A stretch of 64,000 bases of DNA from Bacteroides nordii WAL 11050 = JCM 12987 (GCA_000613465.1 BAJA01000004.1:124001-188000), one strand, 5' to 3'; counted from the first letter of the stretch, positions 38,601 to 47,180 are shown. Translations and numbers: made by a program. The notes: a model not told the origin generated them from the sequence alone.

Positions 38601-40541
38601 AATACCCTCTCTTATAGTTCTTCGATAAATGTGTATTGGACACCAGTAAGCAATGTGGCCGGTTATAACATATATCGCAGTAACAATGGTGAAAATGGTG
38701 TCTATCAGAAATTGAATAAATTCCCTCTAACTGCTGCCTATTACTTGGATGATAATCTTGCTAAACTTGCTACCTATCATTATAAAATCTCAACAATTTC
38801 AACTAACGGGAATGAAAGTAGCTGGAGCCCGGCTTATCGTACATGGACTTCGTATCCGGTAGTCAGTCCGTTTCCACGACGAATTTCTACTGGTGCTTAT
38901 TCATCTGTATCCAGCCCTAATATTGCAGATGTAGATAATGACGGTAAACAAGAAATATTTTGGATTTACGAAGATCGGTATGAAACTCGTACCAGCTATT
39001 TGATGGGATTCCGGCCTACGGGTGAGGAATTGTTTGATATCGATGGAAATGTAACTACGGTCAGCGGTTTTGCTAAAACACCAACAATGCTGACAGGCCA
39101 AGTGGCTTTTGGAGACTTAGCTGGGAATGGGGAACAAAACATTGTAGTATCTACGTGGGACGATAAGTATGGGGATAAAAACGCAGTTTACTGTTATTCT
39201 CCATTTGATAAGGATGGAGATCATAAACCGGATTTGTTATGGGAAAAAAAGATTCCTTATTCAATGTTTCAGAGTCCGGTAATAGCCAATCTGGATGGAA
39301 GTTCGGATGGGACAATGGAGGTTATTATTAAGTCGCATCAAACTTCTGATATTTTTATTCTGGATCATAATGGAGATGAGCTAAGGAGGTTAAATCCGAA
39401 TGCTAATATTACCAGTAAAAAAGATTATAATTATTCAGCCTTAACGGTTGCCGATCTTGATGACGATGGACAAATGGAGATCATAGCTTCGTATGATTCA
39501 TTAGGTATTTATATCTGGCGGCAGGATGGAAGACCTTTTACAACGAATCCATTTTGGAGAGCGGGGGATATTAATTTAGCTTCTGCTCCTGTGGTATGTG
39601 ATTTGAATGGGGATGGAAAAAAAGAAATTCTATTCTCGCAACATCAAGTGCATGAAAGTCATATCTTTGCCATTAGCCTGGAGGGTGATAAAACGGTTGC
39701 CGGTTGGGATGGCAGCCAGACTATTCCGTATACGGTTAATGTTGTTGGGTCTACTCTTGATCATACTCTGTCCGTGGGGGATATTAATAATGACGGTCAT
39801 CCGGAAGTAGTGATATTAGGTCATGAAATGGTAAAGGCATGGAAGCATACGGGTGAATTTCTTTTTAGTAAACCTATTAATGGGTTGTTTCCGCAAGAGA
39901 ATTATGCAGCTAATATAGATGCTCCTATCTTGGCCGATGTGGATGGAGATGCTATACCGGATGTTGTTTTCTGTTGCAAAAACTTTATTTATGCTTTACA
40001 TAATGATGGGAGTGATATTGTAGGGTTTCCAATAATATCGGATGAGCAGTTTCTGGTAGCCCCTTGTGTAGCAGATATTGATAATGATGGTAAAAATGAA
40101 CTAATCGCCGGTAATGAGAAAGATTTGTATGTGTGGAAAACTGAAGGTATTCCTACAGCAATAGAATGGGGTGTTTATCGTGGTAATCCACAGAATACGG
40201 GAGAATACTTTCCTACTGTCTGTAAACCAATGCTGATAAATGCTGATGAAACATGGGATGGGGAATCTCCGTGTGGAAATGTGGTATTGCAGTCGGGACG
40301 CTTGGTGGTTCCGGGTGGTAAGACGATGACGTTGAATAATACTTCTGCGGTAATAGTTCGTTCGGGGACTACGCTTGAAGTGGATGGAGGTAGTATCCTG
40401 AATGCACGGCTTATGGTGCAGAAAGGAGGTACAGTGGTTGTCAAAAACAACGGCCTGATTAAGTTACGAAGCGGTGCCGGGTTTGAGATGGAGAATGGTG
40501 CCGTACTGGATTTACCTTGTGGGGTGATTGATGTACCTTAA
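35649..40541 (+). CDS. Gingipain-family (peptidase C25) secreted protease with FG-GAP repeats
   Basis: 1630 residues. Signal peptide (1-20, SIQLKAQ); C25 propeptide-like region (about 25-190). The catalytic domain begins PEYLIVTNNELKTTFQRLANWKTKKGVPSVV and includes FFVLLGGDTNIIPPR; catalytic candidates are His518 in YHMDHSS and Cys557 in SSGCEP. Then come Ig-like domains (600-1000), an FnIII-like segment, and FG-GAP/VCBS calcium-type repeats from about 1090 to 1500 (IADVDNDGKQEI, VADLDDDGQMEI, VCDLNGDGKKEI, VGDINNDGHPEV, VADIDNDGKNEL). The last 100 residues are beta-helix-like without a classical sorting motif. Gingipains cut after Arg or Lys; specificity here is unknown. Last gene of the module. 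Confidence 0.88.
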   Translation: MTRYFFIVIFILISIQLKAQLSESIRVEESDLSFSRMEEFDCVTWNKSSEFVERINAPKLPVIIESFVIPFGAQVANIDVVVKEKNLLDRSLLILPVDPPISIRNDFATLSLNLDSTIYNSSLAYPTENVKIISDTYEHGYHVVTVEICPFEYIPLNKALSLLDLAFTINYIQTRGVTEYPQYQSSKSANRAYNFVYSKVKNKQDMNRFSNQRTGVVSNESLNMNERNLSVSDATVNIIPEYLIVTNNELKTTFQRLANWKTKKGVPSVVMTIEEVQAQNEGCDLAEKIRNYLKKCRQEWGDDFFVLLGGDTNIIPPRMATNGPDRDDYRYNKYKNDSTIRAQDLYYTALDGNWNMNNNHIYNEYYQFLNPNTGKDVIINIDQADYGRDIYLGRAPVKNTSEAENFVNKVLLYEKANANIDYSYILNSLNIDAFIIKDENTGFLSDDARSSIYGYYSSYPQLHRWFLFDHYNCTCNKHSAYTGASHGEELNKNNFMAALQNGGNSGYNHFHLVYHMDHSSPRGMGASSLDKNEAIHNTDVDQLTNGNYLQIVLSSGCEPATFNEDCIAEHFINNSNGGAVAYMGNADRGWDNEYRQLDRLLKALYSNESIYHNLGYVFQATIGSRNSDNCRLTLLGDPEMPVWTAVPQTLNVSVTPNTITNGENTISIQINNLPANQEALVCLMKEGEGYSTLTINDRAVHSFTFTPYTSGVVDVTVTTNNFRPFETTIPVSVSPKAVLHISDLVFDDDKTGASNGNNDKQLDAGETIELSVALKNEGSTVSDVVTGKLTCNSSEISMINDAVSFGKINAGSSQVSGTKFVFTINKNCREYLKSAQDPIEFTLKTQNGTNFVNEKFLVDVFTPEIEIGNQKITWTSNGNTTVEVGETVKMNIDLMNIGKAVATGVKAVLISNNAQISCSSTPIVYPAIPFAETKSNTIAFQFQTASNYTGGLNLTLQLSNEYGKTWSFPVNPLLRPAMIDASTINTLSYSSSINVYWTPVSNVAGYNIYRSNNGENGVYQKLNKFPLTAAYYLDDNLAKLATYHYKISTISTNGNESSWSPAYRTWTSYPVVSPFPRRISTGAYSSVSSPNIADVDNDGKQEIFWIYEDRYETRTSYLMGFRPTGEELFDIDGNVTTVSGFAKTPTMLTGQVAFGDLAGNGEQNIVVSTWDDKYGDKNAVYCYSPFDKDGDHKPDLLWEKKIPYSMFQSPVIANLDGSSDGTMEVIIKSHQTSDIFILDHNGDELRRLNPNANITSKKDYNYSALTVADLDDDGQMEIIASYDSLGIYIWRQDGRPFTTNPFWRAGDINLASAPVVCDLNGDGKKEILFSQHQVHESHIFAISLEGDKTVAGWDGSQTIPYTVNVVGSTLDHTLSVGDINNDGHPEVVILGHEMVKAWKHTGEFLFSKPINGLFPQENYAANIDAPILADVDGDAIPDVVFCCKNFIYALHNDGSDIVGFPIISDEQFLVAPCVADIDNDGKNELIAGNEKDLYVWKTEGIPTAIEWGVYRGNPQNTGEYFPTVCKPMLINADETWDGESPCGNVVLQSGRLVVPGGKTMTLNNTSAVIVRSGTTLEVDGGSILNARLMVQKGGTVVVKNNGLIKLRSGAGFEMENGAVLDLPCGVIDVP

Positions 40542-40565
40542 ATGATATTATAGGGTGACTTTAAA

Positions 40566-40648
40566 AAGATGTCTGAAATATGGATACTAAAGGAAGACCG
40601 GAGGAGGGATGCTTAAGTTTCTTTTAATTATTTGTATTAAGACATCTT
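40566..40648. repeat. 83-nt flanking repeat, right copy, with inverted ends
   Basis: Second copy of the repeat at 30828-30910, same length and orientation, same AAGATGTCT/AGACATCTT ends, 24 nt after the C25 stop. Together the copies bracket the S74-BspA-C25 module (9.65 kb between them). Confidence 0.75.
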
Positions 40649-40755
40649 TTCTTTTTGCTTGAGATATACGTTTTCTTGTATATGCGCTACTCTCTGATTT
40701 AATATTTCTGTTTTTAATTCTTGGCCTCTTTTGTGGTTATCTTGATGAAATCCTG

Positions 40756-40763
40756 TACTTTTG
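40756..40763 (+). promoter_or_regulatory. Promoter -7 box for the LOG-hemD-rnpA operon
   Basis: TACTTTTG fits the TAnnTTTG consensus and lies 28 nt before the LOG start codon; a TTTTG at 40729-40733 is a possible but over-distant -33 element. Confidence 0.5.
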
Positions 40764-40791
40764 CAAGCGTAACTAATGAGAGAGCCAACTT

Positions 40792-41379
40792 ATGAACCAG
40801 ATAAATTCAGTATGCGTCTACAGCGCATCAAGTACCAAGATAGATGAAGTTTACTTTAATGCTGCCCGACAGTTGGGGCAATTGTTTGCCAAACGCCGTA
40901 TCCGGCTCATTAATGGGGCAGGTAGTATCGGGTTGATGCGTTCGGTGGCAGATGCTGTTCTTGAAAATGGTGGAGAGGTGACCGGAGTGATTCCGAAGTT
41001 TATGGTAGAACAGGGTTGGCATCACACAGGATTAACTAAACTGGTAGAAGTGGAAAGTATGCACGAGCGCAAACAATTGATGGCTGATTTGAGTGATGCT
41101 GTTATTGCGCTGCCCGGTGGTTGTGGTACATTGGAGGAGTTACTCGAAATTATTACCTGGAAGCAGTTGGGGCTTTATCTTAATCCGATTGTTATACTAA
41201 ATACGAACGGTTTCTTTGATCCGTTACTCGATATGCTTACGCGTGCTATTGACGAAAACTTTATGAGGCGTCAGCATGGAGAGATCTGGCATGTGGCTAC
41301 TACACCGGAAGAGGCTGTGGAGTTGATATATACAGTTCCTGTTTGGGATGAATCTATTCGAAAGTTTGCTGCGATATGA
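40792..41379 (+). CDS. LOG-family nucleotide 5'-monophosphate phosphoribohydrolase-like protein
   Basis: 195 residues. Rossmann-like LOG fold with VCVYSASSTKIDEVYF, RLINGAGSIGLMRSVADAVLENGGEVTGVIP, HERKQLMADLSDAVIALPGGCGTLEELLEIITWKQLG. The PGGCGTLEE motif (PGGxGTxxE) and the preceding Arg-Lys define the catalytic site of the cytokinin-activating LOG/PpnN-like family. The bacterial role is uncertain (nucleotide turnover). It overlaps the next gene by 4 nt. Confidence 0.9.
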   Translation: MNQINSVCVYSASSTKIDEVYFNAARQLGQLFAKRRIRLINGAGSIGLMRSVADAVLENGGEVTGVIPKFMVEQGWHHTGLTKLVEVESMHERKQLMADLSDAVIALPGGCGTLEELLEIITWKQLGLYLNPIVILNTNGFFDPLLDMLTRAIDENFMRRQHGEIWHVATTPEEAVELIYTVPVWDESIRKFAAI

Positions 41380-42101
41380 GTATGTGGATCATGCTGACAT
41401 CGGGTTTTGAGGGAATGCCTCTCCCCTACTCTCCCCGTACGGACGATGTAATAGCATTAGTATTGCTGGGTTGTTTCTTTTTGTCTTCTTTTGCACTGGC
41501 ACGCAGCAAAAAGTTTCTTTCTCAACAGGCGAAGGATTTTGTACTGCATCGGGAACGTACCAGTATCTTTGCTGTTTCTACGGCAGCGGATGTTCGGTAT
41601 CTGTTGTTGTTAGTACTGCAAACCTGTATTTTGAGCGGAATCTGTATTTTTAATTATTTCAATGATGTGCAACCGGCTTTGATGGAAGAAGTCTCTCCCC
41701 GCCTGTTGCTTGGAGTCTATGTACTTGCCTGTTTGCTTTATCTATTGTTTAAATGGATGCTCTATTCCTTTTTAGGATGGGTGTTTTTTGACAAAAATCG
41801 GACAAGTCTTTGGCTGGAATCTTATTCTACGTTGATCTATTATCTTGGATTTTTCCTTTTTCCATTCGTATTGTTCCTTGTTTACTTCGATCTGAAAATC
41901 ATATTTTTAGTTTCAATCGGATTGTTTCTGATAATTTTTACTAAAATATTGATGTTCTATAAGTGGTTAAAGCTTTTTTTCGATAATATTAGCAGCATTT
42001 TCCTTTTAATTTTGTACTTTTGTGCCCTTGAAATCATACCCTGTTTGCTTTTGTATCAGGGTTTGAGAGAGCTAAACAATATATTGGTAATAAAATTTTA
42101 G
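41376..42101 (+). CDS. DUF4271-type integral membrane protein
   Basis: 241 residues, about six hydrophobic helices (DVIALVLLGCFFLSSFAL, YLLLLVLQTCILSGICIF, LLLGVYVLACLLYLLFKW, LIYYLGFFLFPFVLFLVYF, IIFLVSIGLFLIIFTKILM, IFLLILYFCALEIIPCLLLYQ). The end ALEIIPCLLLYQGL is typical of DUF4271 proteins, which lie before hemD in many Bacteroidota. Function unknown. Confidence 0.8.
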   Translation: MSMWIMLTSGFEGMPLPYSPRTDDVIALVLLGCFFLSSFALARSKKFLSQQAKDFVLHRERTSIFAVSTAADVRYLLLLVLQTCILSGICIFNYFNDVQPALMEEVSPRLLLGVYVLACLLYLLFKWMLYSFLGWVFFDKNRTSLWLESYSTLIYYLGFFLFPFVLFLVYFDLKIIFLVSIGLFLIIFTKILMFYKWLKLFFDNISSIFLLILYFCALEIIPCLLLYQGLRELNNILVIKF

Positions 42102-42105
42102 GACG

Positions 42106-42858
42106 TTGAAAATTAAGAAAGTACTTGTGTCGCAGCCTAAGCCTGCTTCGGAGAAATCTCCATATTACGACATTGCTGAGAAGTATGGCGTAAAAATAGA
42201 TTTCCGCCCCTTTATCAAAGTGGAAAGTGTTTCTGCTAAAGAGGTTAGACAACAGAAGGTGTCAATACTTGACCACACAGCTGTCATATTTACTTCGCGT
42301 CATGCGATTGATCATTTCTTCCACCTTTGCACGGAGCTTCGTGTGACGATTCCGGAGACGATGAAGTATTTCTGTGTGACGGAGCAAATCGCGCTATACA
42401 TACAGAAGTATGTGCAATATCGTAAGCGTAAGATCTTTTTCGGAGCTACGGGTAAGATTGAGGATCTCATTCCTTCTATCGTAAAGCATAAGACTGAAAA
42501 GTATCTTGTGCCAATGTCTGATGTGCATAATGATGATATTAAGAACCTGTTGGACAAGCATAATGTTCAGCATACGGAAGTCGTAATGTATCGCACTGTC
42601 AGCAACGATTTTGGAGAAGGGGAAGAGTTTGACTATGATATGTTGGTATTCTTTAGTCCTGCCGGCGTTTCTTCATTAAAGAAGAATTTTCCGGATTTTG
42701 ATCAAAAGAATATTAAGATCGGAACATTTGGCTCCACTACAGCACAAGCTGTTCGTGATGCCGGCCTTCGTTTAGACCTGGAGGCTCCTACTGTGCAGGC
42801 TCCTTCTATGACAGCTGCACTGGATATGTTTATTAAGGAAAACAATAAAGGGAAATAA
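42106..42858 (+). CDS. hemD: Uroporphyrinogen-III synthase
   Basis: Heme pathway enzyme cyclising hydroxymethylbilane. 250 residues, weakly conserved two-domain fold: KKVLVSQPKPASEKSPYYDIAEKYGVKIDFRPF, HTAVIFTSRHAIDHFF, YDMLVFFSPAGVSSLKKNFPDF, KIGTFGSTTAQAVRDAGLRLDLEAPTVQAPSMTAAL. The start is a TTG 4 nt after the DUF4271 stop. A terminator follows. Confidence 0.85.
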   Translation: MKIKKVLVSQPKPASEKSPYYDIAEKYGVKIDFRPFIKVESVSAKEVRQQKVSILDHTAVIFTSRHAIDHFFHLCTELRVTIPETMKYFCVTEQIALYIQKYVQYRKRKIFFGATGKIEDLIPSIVKHKTEKYLVPMSDVHNDDIKNLLDKHNVQHTEVVMYRTVSNDFGEGEEFDYDMLVFFSPAGVSSLKKNFPDFDQKNIKIGTFGSTTAQAVRDAGLRLDLEAPTVQAPSMTAALDMFIKENNKGK

Positions 42859-42876
42859 AAGAAAGGAATAAGAGTT

Positions 42877-42930
42877 ACGAGCTACGAGTGCTGCGTACTG
42901 TACGTGTGCTTGTAGCTCGTCTTTTTTTTA
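42877..42930 (+). terminator. Rho-independent terminator after hemD
   Basis: Arms ACGAGCTAC (42877-42885) and GTAGCTCGT (42912-42920) with inner pairing, followed by C and eight T's (42922-42929). Confidence 0.8.
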
Positions 42931-42947
42931 ACTTGTAACCGGAGAAA

Positions 42948-43328
42948 ATGAATACATTGCGCAAAGCTGAGAGGCTTTATAGTAAGATTGTTATTGAGAA
43001 GATGTTTGCAGGTGGAGCTTCGCGTTCATTTTCTGTCTTTCCTTTGCGTGCAGTGTATATGTCTGTTGACAGGCAGGAGGTGCCTGCATCTATCCTTATC
43101 AGCGTTCCCAAAAAACGGTTTAAGCGTGCTGTGAAACGCAATCGGGTGAAGCGGCAGATACGCGAAGCTTACCGGAAAAATAAGGGTGGATTGTGGCAGG
43201 CTTTGGAAGAGAAGGAACAGGGGGTGGCTGTTGCTTTTATCTATCTGTCGAATGAATTGTTCTCCTCTGCTGAAATAGAGAACAAGGTGAAGATTTTGCT
43301 TGCCCGCATAGCAGAGAAGCTGGAATGA
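42948..43328 (+). CDS. rnpA: Ribonuclease P protein component
   Basis: Small basic protein subunit of RNase P, which matures tRNA 5' ends. 126 residues with the family signature [24 protein letters not shown]. It overlaps yidD by 4 nt (ATGA), the usual rnpA-yidD pairing. Confidence 0.95.
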   Translation: MNTLRKAERLYSKIVIEKMFAGGASRSFSVFPLRAVYMSVDRQEVPASILISVPKKRFKRAVKRNRVKRQIREAYRKNKGGLWQALEEKEQGVAVAFIYLSNELFSSAEIENKVKILLARIAEKLE

Positions 43329-43546
43329 GGCGCTTTTTGTCTTACATATTGTTGCTTCCTATTTACTTTTACCGGGTCTGTATTTCACCTATGACCCCTC
43401 CTTCTTGCCGCTTTACTCCTACCTGTTCGCAGTATGCTATTGAGGCGATCAAGAAACACGGACCTTTCAAAGGACTTTATCTGGCTATAAAAAGAATCCT
43501 ACGTTGCCATCCATGGGGTGGTTCCGGATATGACCCTGTGCCTTGA
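43325..43546 (+). CDS. yidD: Membrane protein insertion efficiency factor YidD
   Basis: 73 residues: a short hydrophobic N terminus, then the invariant [26 protein letters not shown] and [16 protein letters not shown] with three Cys. Helps membrane protein insertion near YidC. Overlaps the end of rnpA. Confidence 0.95.
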   Translation: MRRFLSYILLLPIYFYRVCISPMTPPSCRFTPTCSQYAIEAIKKHGPFKGLYLAIKRILRCHPWGGSGYDPVP

Positions 43547-43552
43547 TTGCTT

Positions 43553-44194
43553 ATGGAACTATTAGATATACATACCCATCACTTGACGGAAAGTACGTTT
43601 TCTGCAATTAAGAATATTCGTTTTCTCAAAGAAGAATTTTCTCCGGAGCCGGGGCGATATTATTCAATAGGCATTCATCCCTGGGATGTAGAACTGGAGG
43701 ATGAGATTGATTGGGGGTTGTTTGAGGAGTTAGCTGTGCATCCCCAGGTATTGGCTGTTGGTGAGTGCGGTATTGATAAACTGGTACATAAAGAATTGTT
43801 ACCGGCTCAGGAACGTATCTTCTCACGGCAGTTGGGTATTGCAGAACGTCTGCTGAAGCCTGTTTTAATTCATAATGTGAAATCTACGGAAATCATCAGT
43901 TTGATGAAAGGTCGTAGTTTTAGTTCTATTCCTTGGATATTACATGGTTTTCGAGGGAAAGAACCTCTTGCTTTGCAACTTATCCGACATGGATTTTATC
44001 TCTCATTCGGTGTCAGATACAACGAAGATACTTTACGTGCTGTACCACTTGACCGATTGTTTCTGGAAACAGATGATGCAGAGATGGATATTCATGAAAT
44101 TTATAAGAAAGTAGCTGATACACTGAATATGTCTGTGGCAGAACTCACAGGGCGGGTACAACGCAACATTAAGAATGTATTTTTTAATGAATAA
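43553..44194 (+). CDS. TatD-family metal-dependent hydrolase
   Basis: 213 residues from the ATG at 43553 (an in-frame TTG at 43547 is less likely). TIM-barrel amidohydrolase pattern: LDIHTHH metal site, YYSIGIHPWDVE, VLAVGECGIDK, VLIHNVKST, PWILHGFRGK and LFLETDDAEMDIHEIY. Shorter than typical TatD (about 260). TatD proteins act as 3'-5' DNA exonucleases or D-aminoacyl-tRNA deacylases. Between yidD and tyrS. Confidence 0.88.
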   Translation: MELLDIHTHHLTESTFSAIKNIRFLKEEFSPEPGRYYSIGIHPWDVELEDEIDWGLFEELAVHPQVLAVGECGIDKLVHKELLPAQERIFSRQLGIAERLLKPVLIHNVKSTEIISLMKGRSFSSIPWILHGFRGKEPLALQLIRHGFYLSFGVRYNEDTLRAVPLDRLFLETDDAEMDIHEIYKKVADTLNMSVAELTGRVQRNIKNVFFNE

Positions 44195-44220
44195 GAGTTG
44201 TTTCTTCGAAGAAAGAGTCG

Positions 44221-44228
44221 TACTTTTG
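44221..44228 (+). promoter_or_regulatory. Promoter -7 box for tyrS
   Basis: TACTTTTG at the right distance (34 nt) before the tyrS ATG; TAnnTTTG consensus. Confidence 0.55.
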
Positions 44229-44262
44229 CCCAGACTAAATATTTAAAAACTAATATCATTCG

Positions 44263-45555
44263 ATGAATTTTGTAGAAGAATTAAGATGGCGTGGCATGTT
44301 ACAGGATATGATGCCAGGCACAGAAGAATTGTTAGCTAAGGAGCAAGTAACGGCTTATCTCGGAATTGATCCGACTGCTGATTCGCTGCATATTGGTCAC
44401 TTGTGTGGCGTAATGATGCTCCGCCACCTTCAGCGTTGTGGTCATAAACCATTGGCACTCATCGGTGGTGCAACAGGTATGATTGGCGATCCATCCGGTA
44501 AATCGGCAGAGCGTAATCTGTTGAACGAAGAGACGTTACGCCACAATCAGGCTTGTATAAAGAAGCAGTTGGCTAAGTTTCTGGATTTTGAGTCGGATGT
44601 TCCGAATCGGGCTGAGCTGGTCAACAATTATGACTGGATGAAAGAATTTACTTTCCTTGATTTTGTTCGTGAGGTGGGCAAGCACATCACTGTAAATTAT
44701 ATGATGGCAAAAGATTCGGTTAAGAGACGTCTGAATGGCGAAGCTCGTGATGGTTTGTCATTCACCGAGTTTACTTATCAGCTTCTTCAGGGATATGACT
44801 TCCTGCATCTGAATCAGACAAGAGGTTGTAAACTTCAGATGGGTGGTTCGGATCAATGGGGCAATATCACTACTGGTGCTGAACTGATACGCCGTACGAA
44901 TGGGGGAGAGGTTTTTGCCTTGACTTGTCCGTTGATTACAAAAGCCGATGGTGGTAAGTTCGGTAAGACAGAATCGGGAAATGTATGGTTGGATGCAAAA
45001 TATACTTCTCCGTATAAGTTCTTCCAATTCTGGTTGAATGTGAGCGATTCGGATGCAGAGCGTTATATCAAGATATTTACTGCTTTGTCGAAAGAAGAGA
45101 TTGATGCGTTGATTGCAGAACATCAGCAGGCTCCGCACTTGCGTGTACTTCAAAAACGCCTGGCAAAAGAAGTGACAATCATGGTTCACTCTGAAGAGGA
45201 TTATAATGCGGCTGTAGACGCTTCGAATATCTTGTTTGGTAATGCAACCTCTGATGCGCTGAGAAAACTTGATGAAGACACGCTATTGGCGGTTTTTGAG
45301 GGTGTTCCTCAGTTTGAAGTATCCCGTGATGCATTGGTGGAAGGTGTAAAGGCAGTTGATTTGTTTGTGGACGATGCTGCTGTATTTGCATCCAAAGGTG
45401 AAATGCGTAAGCTGGTGCAGGGTGGGGGAGTTTCTTTGAATAAAGAGAAACTGGCTGCTTTTGACCAGGTTATAACCACTGCAGACCTGCTTGACGAGAA
45501 GTATTTACTTGTTCAGCGTGGTAAGAAGAACTATTATCTGATCATTGCTAAATAA
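44263..45555 (+). CDS. tyrS: Tyrosyl-tRNA synthetase
   Basis: 430 residues, class I TyrRS of the bacterial short type. [17 protein letters not shown] contains the HIGH-like signature; [50 protein letters not shown] bind tyrosine, and KFGKTESGN is the KMSKS-like loop. An S4-type RNA-binding end ([24 protein letters not shown]) follows. Confidence 0.97.
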   Translation: MNFVEELRWRGMLQDMMPGTEELLAKEQVTAYLGIDPTADSLHIGHLCGVMMLRHLQRCGHKPLALIGGATGMIGDPSGKSAERNLLNEETLRHNQACIKKQLAKFLDFESDVPNRAELVNNYDWMKEFTFLDFVREVGKHITVNYMMAKDSVKRRLNGEARDGLSFTEFTYQLLQGYDFLHLNQTRGCKLQMGGSDQWGNITTGAELIRRTNGGEVFALTCPLITKADGGKFGKTESGNVWLDAKYTSPYKFFQFWLNVSDSDAERYIKIFTALSKEEIDALIAEHQQAPHLRVLQKRLAKEVTIMVHSEEDYNAAVDASNILFGNATSDALRKLDEDTLLAVFEGVPQFEVSRDALVEGVKAVDLFVDDAAVFASKGEMRKLVQGGGVSLNKEKLAAFDQVITTADLLDEKYLLVQRGKKNYYLIIAK

Positions 45556-45596
45556 AAAAAAGTAGCAAAATATTTGGAGAATTAGACATATAACAC

Positions 45597-45604
45597 TATC
45601 TTTG
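45597..45604 (+). promoter_or_regulatory. Promoter -7 box for tRNA-Gln
   Basis: TATCTTTG, with TTTG at 45573-45576 leaving a 20-nt gap, fits the Bacteroides -33/-7 pattern. Confidence 0.7.
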
Positions 45605-45635
45605 CACCGCTTTTTAACAGAAAGCGCAGTTAGTT

Positions 45636-45706
45636 TGTCCCATGGTGTAATGGTAGCACAACAGTTTTTGGTTCTGTTTGTCTAAGTTCGAATCTTGGTG
45701 GGACAA
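45636..45706 (+). tRNA. tRNA-Gln (anticodon UUG)
   Basis: Acceptor arms TGTCCCA (45636-45642) and TGGGACA (45699-45705) pair fully, with discriminator A at 45706. The D arm (GGTGTAATGGTAGCAC) and the T-loop (GTTCGAATC) are standard. The anticodon loop TTTTGGT gives UUG at 45668-45670 (Gln); the base pair closing the anticodon stem is a T-T mismatch. No CCA is encoded exactly in register. Confidence 0.95.
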
Positions 45707-45727
45707 CAAAAATATTTAATAAGAGAA

Positions 45728-45765
45728 GCCCTGAAAGTGAATAGCTTTCGGGGCGTTCTTTTTTT
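45728..45765 (+). terminator. Rho-independent terminator after tRNA-Gln
   Basis: Arms GCCCTGAAAG (45728-45737) and CTTTCGGGGC (45745-45754) with one mismatch-tolerant pair, followed by GTTCTTTTTTT. Confidence 0.85.
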
Positions 45766-45811
45766 ATGTATGTTGTGAAGCCTTTTTGTGTTTTTACGGC
45801 TCAGTAGATTT

Positions 45812-46804
45812 TTAGTGGGGATACGCATATAATTTAGCTATTCTGAAAAGGAAGAACTTCTTGTCAGCAACACCTCTAAGGTTTGCCCTGAACAATTTGA
45901 TTTTAGCATTGAAAGATTCAGCTATTGCATTCGAAGAACGATTGTTGTAGAAATTAATGATTTCATCATAGTGTTCATAGAATGTAGCAGCAATGACGTT
46001 AAAGGAATGCAGCCTGGCTTCTTCAACTTTATTATACCATCGCGCCATGGCCAAACGTGCGGCATCCTTGACAGTGTTTTTTGAAAAGATCATTCGTAGG
46101 GAATGGCACAAACCATATGCCCTTTGGATGTCGGGATATTCCTTGAATAGTATTACTGCTCTTTGTTTTTGTTTCTCGGTCCATTTGTTGGCAGACTTGA
46201 ATAACAGATAGCGGGAGCGTATCAGCAGTTCCCTACGGGTATCGCCGTTGGGATATCGGTACGGTACATAGTCCCCGCCGTACTGTTTTACCTCCTCCAT
46301 TTCCTCGTTGGCCTGCTGTATGGCATCCCAGCGGTGCCTGATGCGCAATTCCTGCACGGCATCACAAGCCAGTTTCTGAATATGGAAACGGTCGATGACA
46401 CGACTGGCTTTAGGGAATGCTGTCCGTACAATCTTGCGCATGGAATCTGAAAGGTCAAGTGTTACTTCTTCAACAGCGTAGCGGCGCTCCTCTTTAATCT
46501 GTTGCAGTACTGCGATTACATCTTCTGATTTGGTGCCAGCCACAACAGCTATCAGGGAACACTCACGTGTACAGGCATCACGATTGCTCACGAACGTATA
46601 CAATTCACCGTTGGAAAGCGACGTTTCATCGATTGCCAGACGCGAACCCATATTGTCCGGAAACAGCATCCATTTATCGGCATGATCCAACTGATTCCAC
46701 CTGCGGTATCCGCTGAGAATTTCCTTATATTGCTTTTCAAATGTGTGACCGTTTATATGATAGAATTCCTCAAGCATACGGCAAGTCACCGGGGACATCT
46801 CCAT
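45812..46804 (-). CDS. IS transposase, DDE catalytic part (ISL3-like)
   Basis: 330 residues. DDE-type catalytic region: SRLAIDETSLSNGELYTFVSN holds the first Asp, VTLDLSDSMRKIVRTAFPKASRVIDRFHIQKLACDAVQEL the second Asp with the HIQKL motif typical of ISL3 transposases, and NRSSNAIAESFNAKIKLFRANLRG the catalytic Glu region. The stop codon sits 14 nt inside the left end of the element. The start overlaps the upstream frame by 35 nt. Confidence 0.88.
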   Translation of the reverse strand: MEMSPVTCRMLEEFYHINGHTFEKQYKEILSGYRRWNQLDHADKWMLFPDNMGSRLAIDETSLSNGELYTFVSNRDACTRECSLIAVVAGTKSEDVIAVLQQIKEERRYAVEEVTLDLSDSMRKIVRTAFPKASRVIDRFHIQKLACDAVQELRIRHRWDAIQQANEEMEEVKQYGGDYVPYRYPNGDTRRELLIRSRYLLFKSANKWTEKQKQRAVILFKEYPDIQRAYGLCHSLRMIFSKNTVKDAARLAMARWYNKVEEARLHSFNVIAATFYEHYDEIINFYNNRSSNAIAESFNAKIKLFRANLRGVADKKFFLFRIAKLYAYPH

Positions 46805-47180
46805 ACGTCTCTTTTAAAAAAGCTCCAAATTCTTTGGAGTATCTCGTGCCTTTAGCTACCACATCGAGGTCAATTGGTATATTGAAACTCTTGCCGGTGC
46901 GTAAATCTGTCCAACGTCTGCGTCTGATCTTGAGAATTACCTTGTGGTCTCTTATCGGGAAGTCTGTCACACTTACAGCTGCCATAAAACCTTTGGACTC
47001 AAAATGCAAGTCTTTACTCAATTCCGGATTCATTTTTTCATCCAGACTGATATAAATCTCTTTGGAGATCTGTTCAACTCCTGAGATGAGAAAGTAGTCT
47101 AATATCTGTGCAGGCAATACGATGCGGGCAAGCATGTTCAAATAATCATTTTCCATATTGCAAAGTACGCTATATGGCAC
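46770..47180 (-). CDS. IS transposase N-terminal DNA-binding part
   Basis: 136 residues, overlapping the catalytic ORF in another frame. It carries basic IRRRRWTDLRTGKSFNIPID and GFMAAVSVTDFPI, resembling the N-terminal region of split ISL3/ISAon1-type transposases. The frame ends at 46770. A run TTTTTTAAAAG (coding strand, about 46810-46820) precedes the join and could let the two ORFs fuse by slippage. Confidence 0.8.
   Translation of the reverse strand: MPYSVLCNMENDYLNMLARIVLPAQILDYFLISGVEQISKEIYISLDEKMNPELSKDLHFESKGFMAAVSVTDFPIRDHKVILKIRRRRWTDLRTGKSFNIPIDLDVVAKGTRYSKEFGAFLKETYGDVPGDLPYA

Noticed and set aside
35649..40541. Assignment as the T9SS sortase PorU (also C25)
   Set aside because: Length, FG-GAP repeats and lack of a porV neighbour do not fit PorU.
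42106..42858. ATG start for hemD further downstream
   Set aside because: The first ATG inside would remove the conserved N-terminal strand, so the TTG start is kept.
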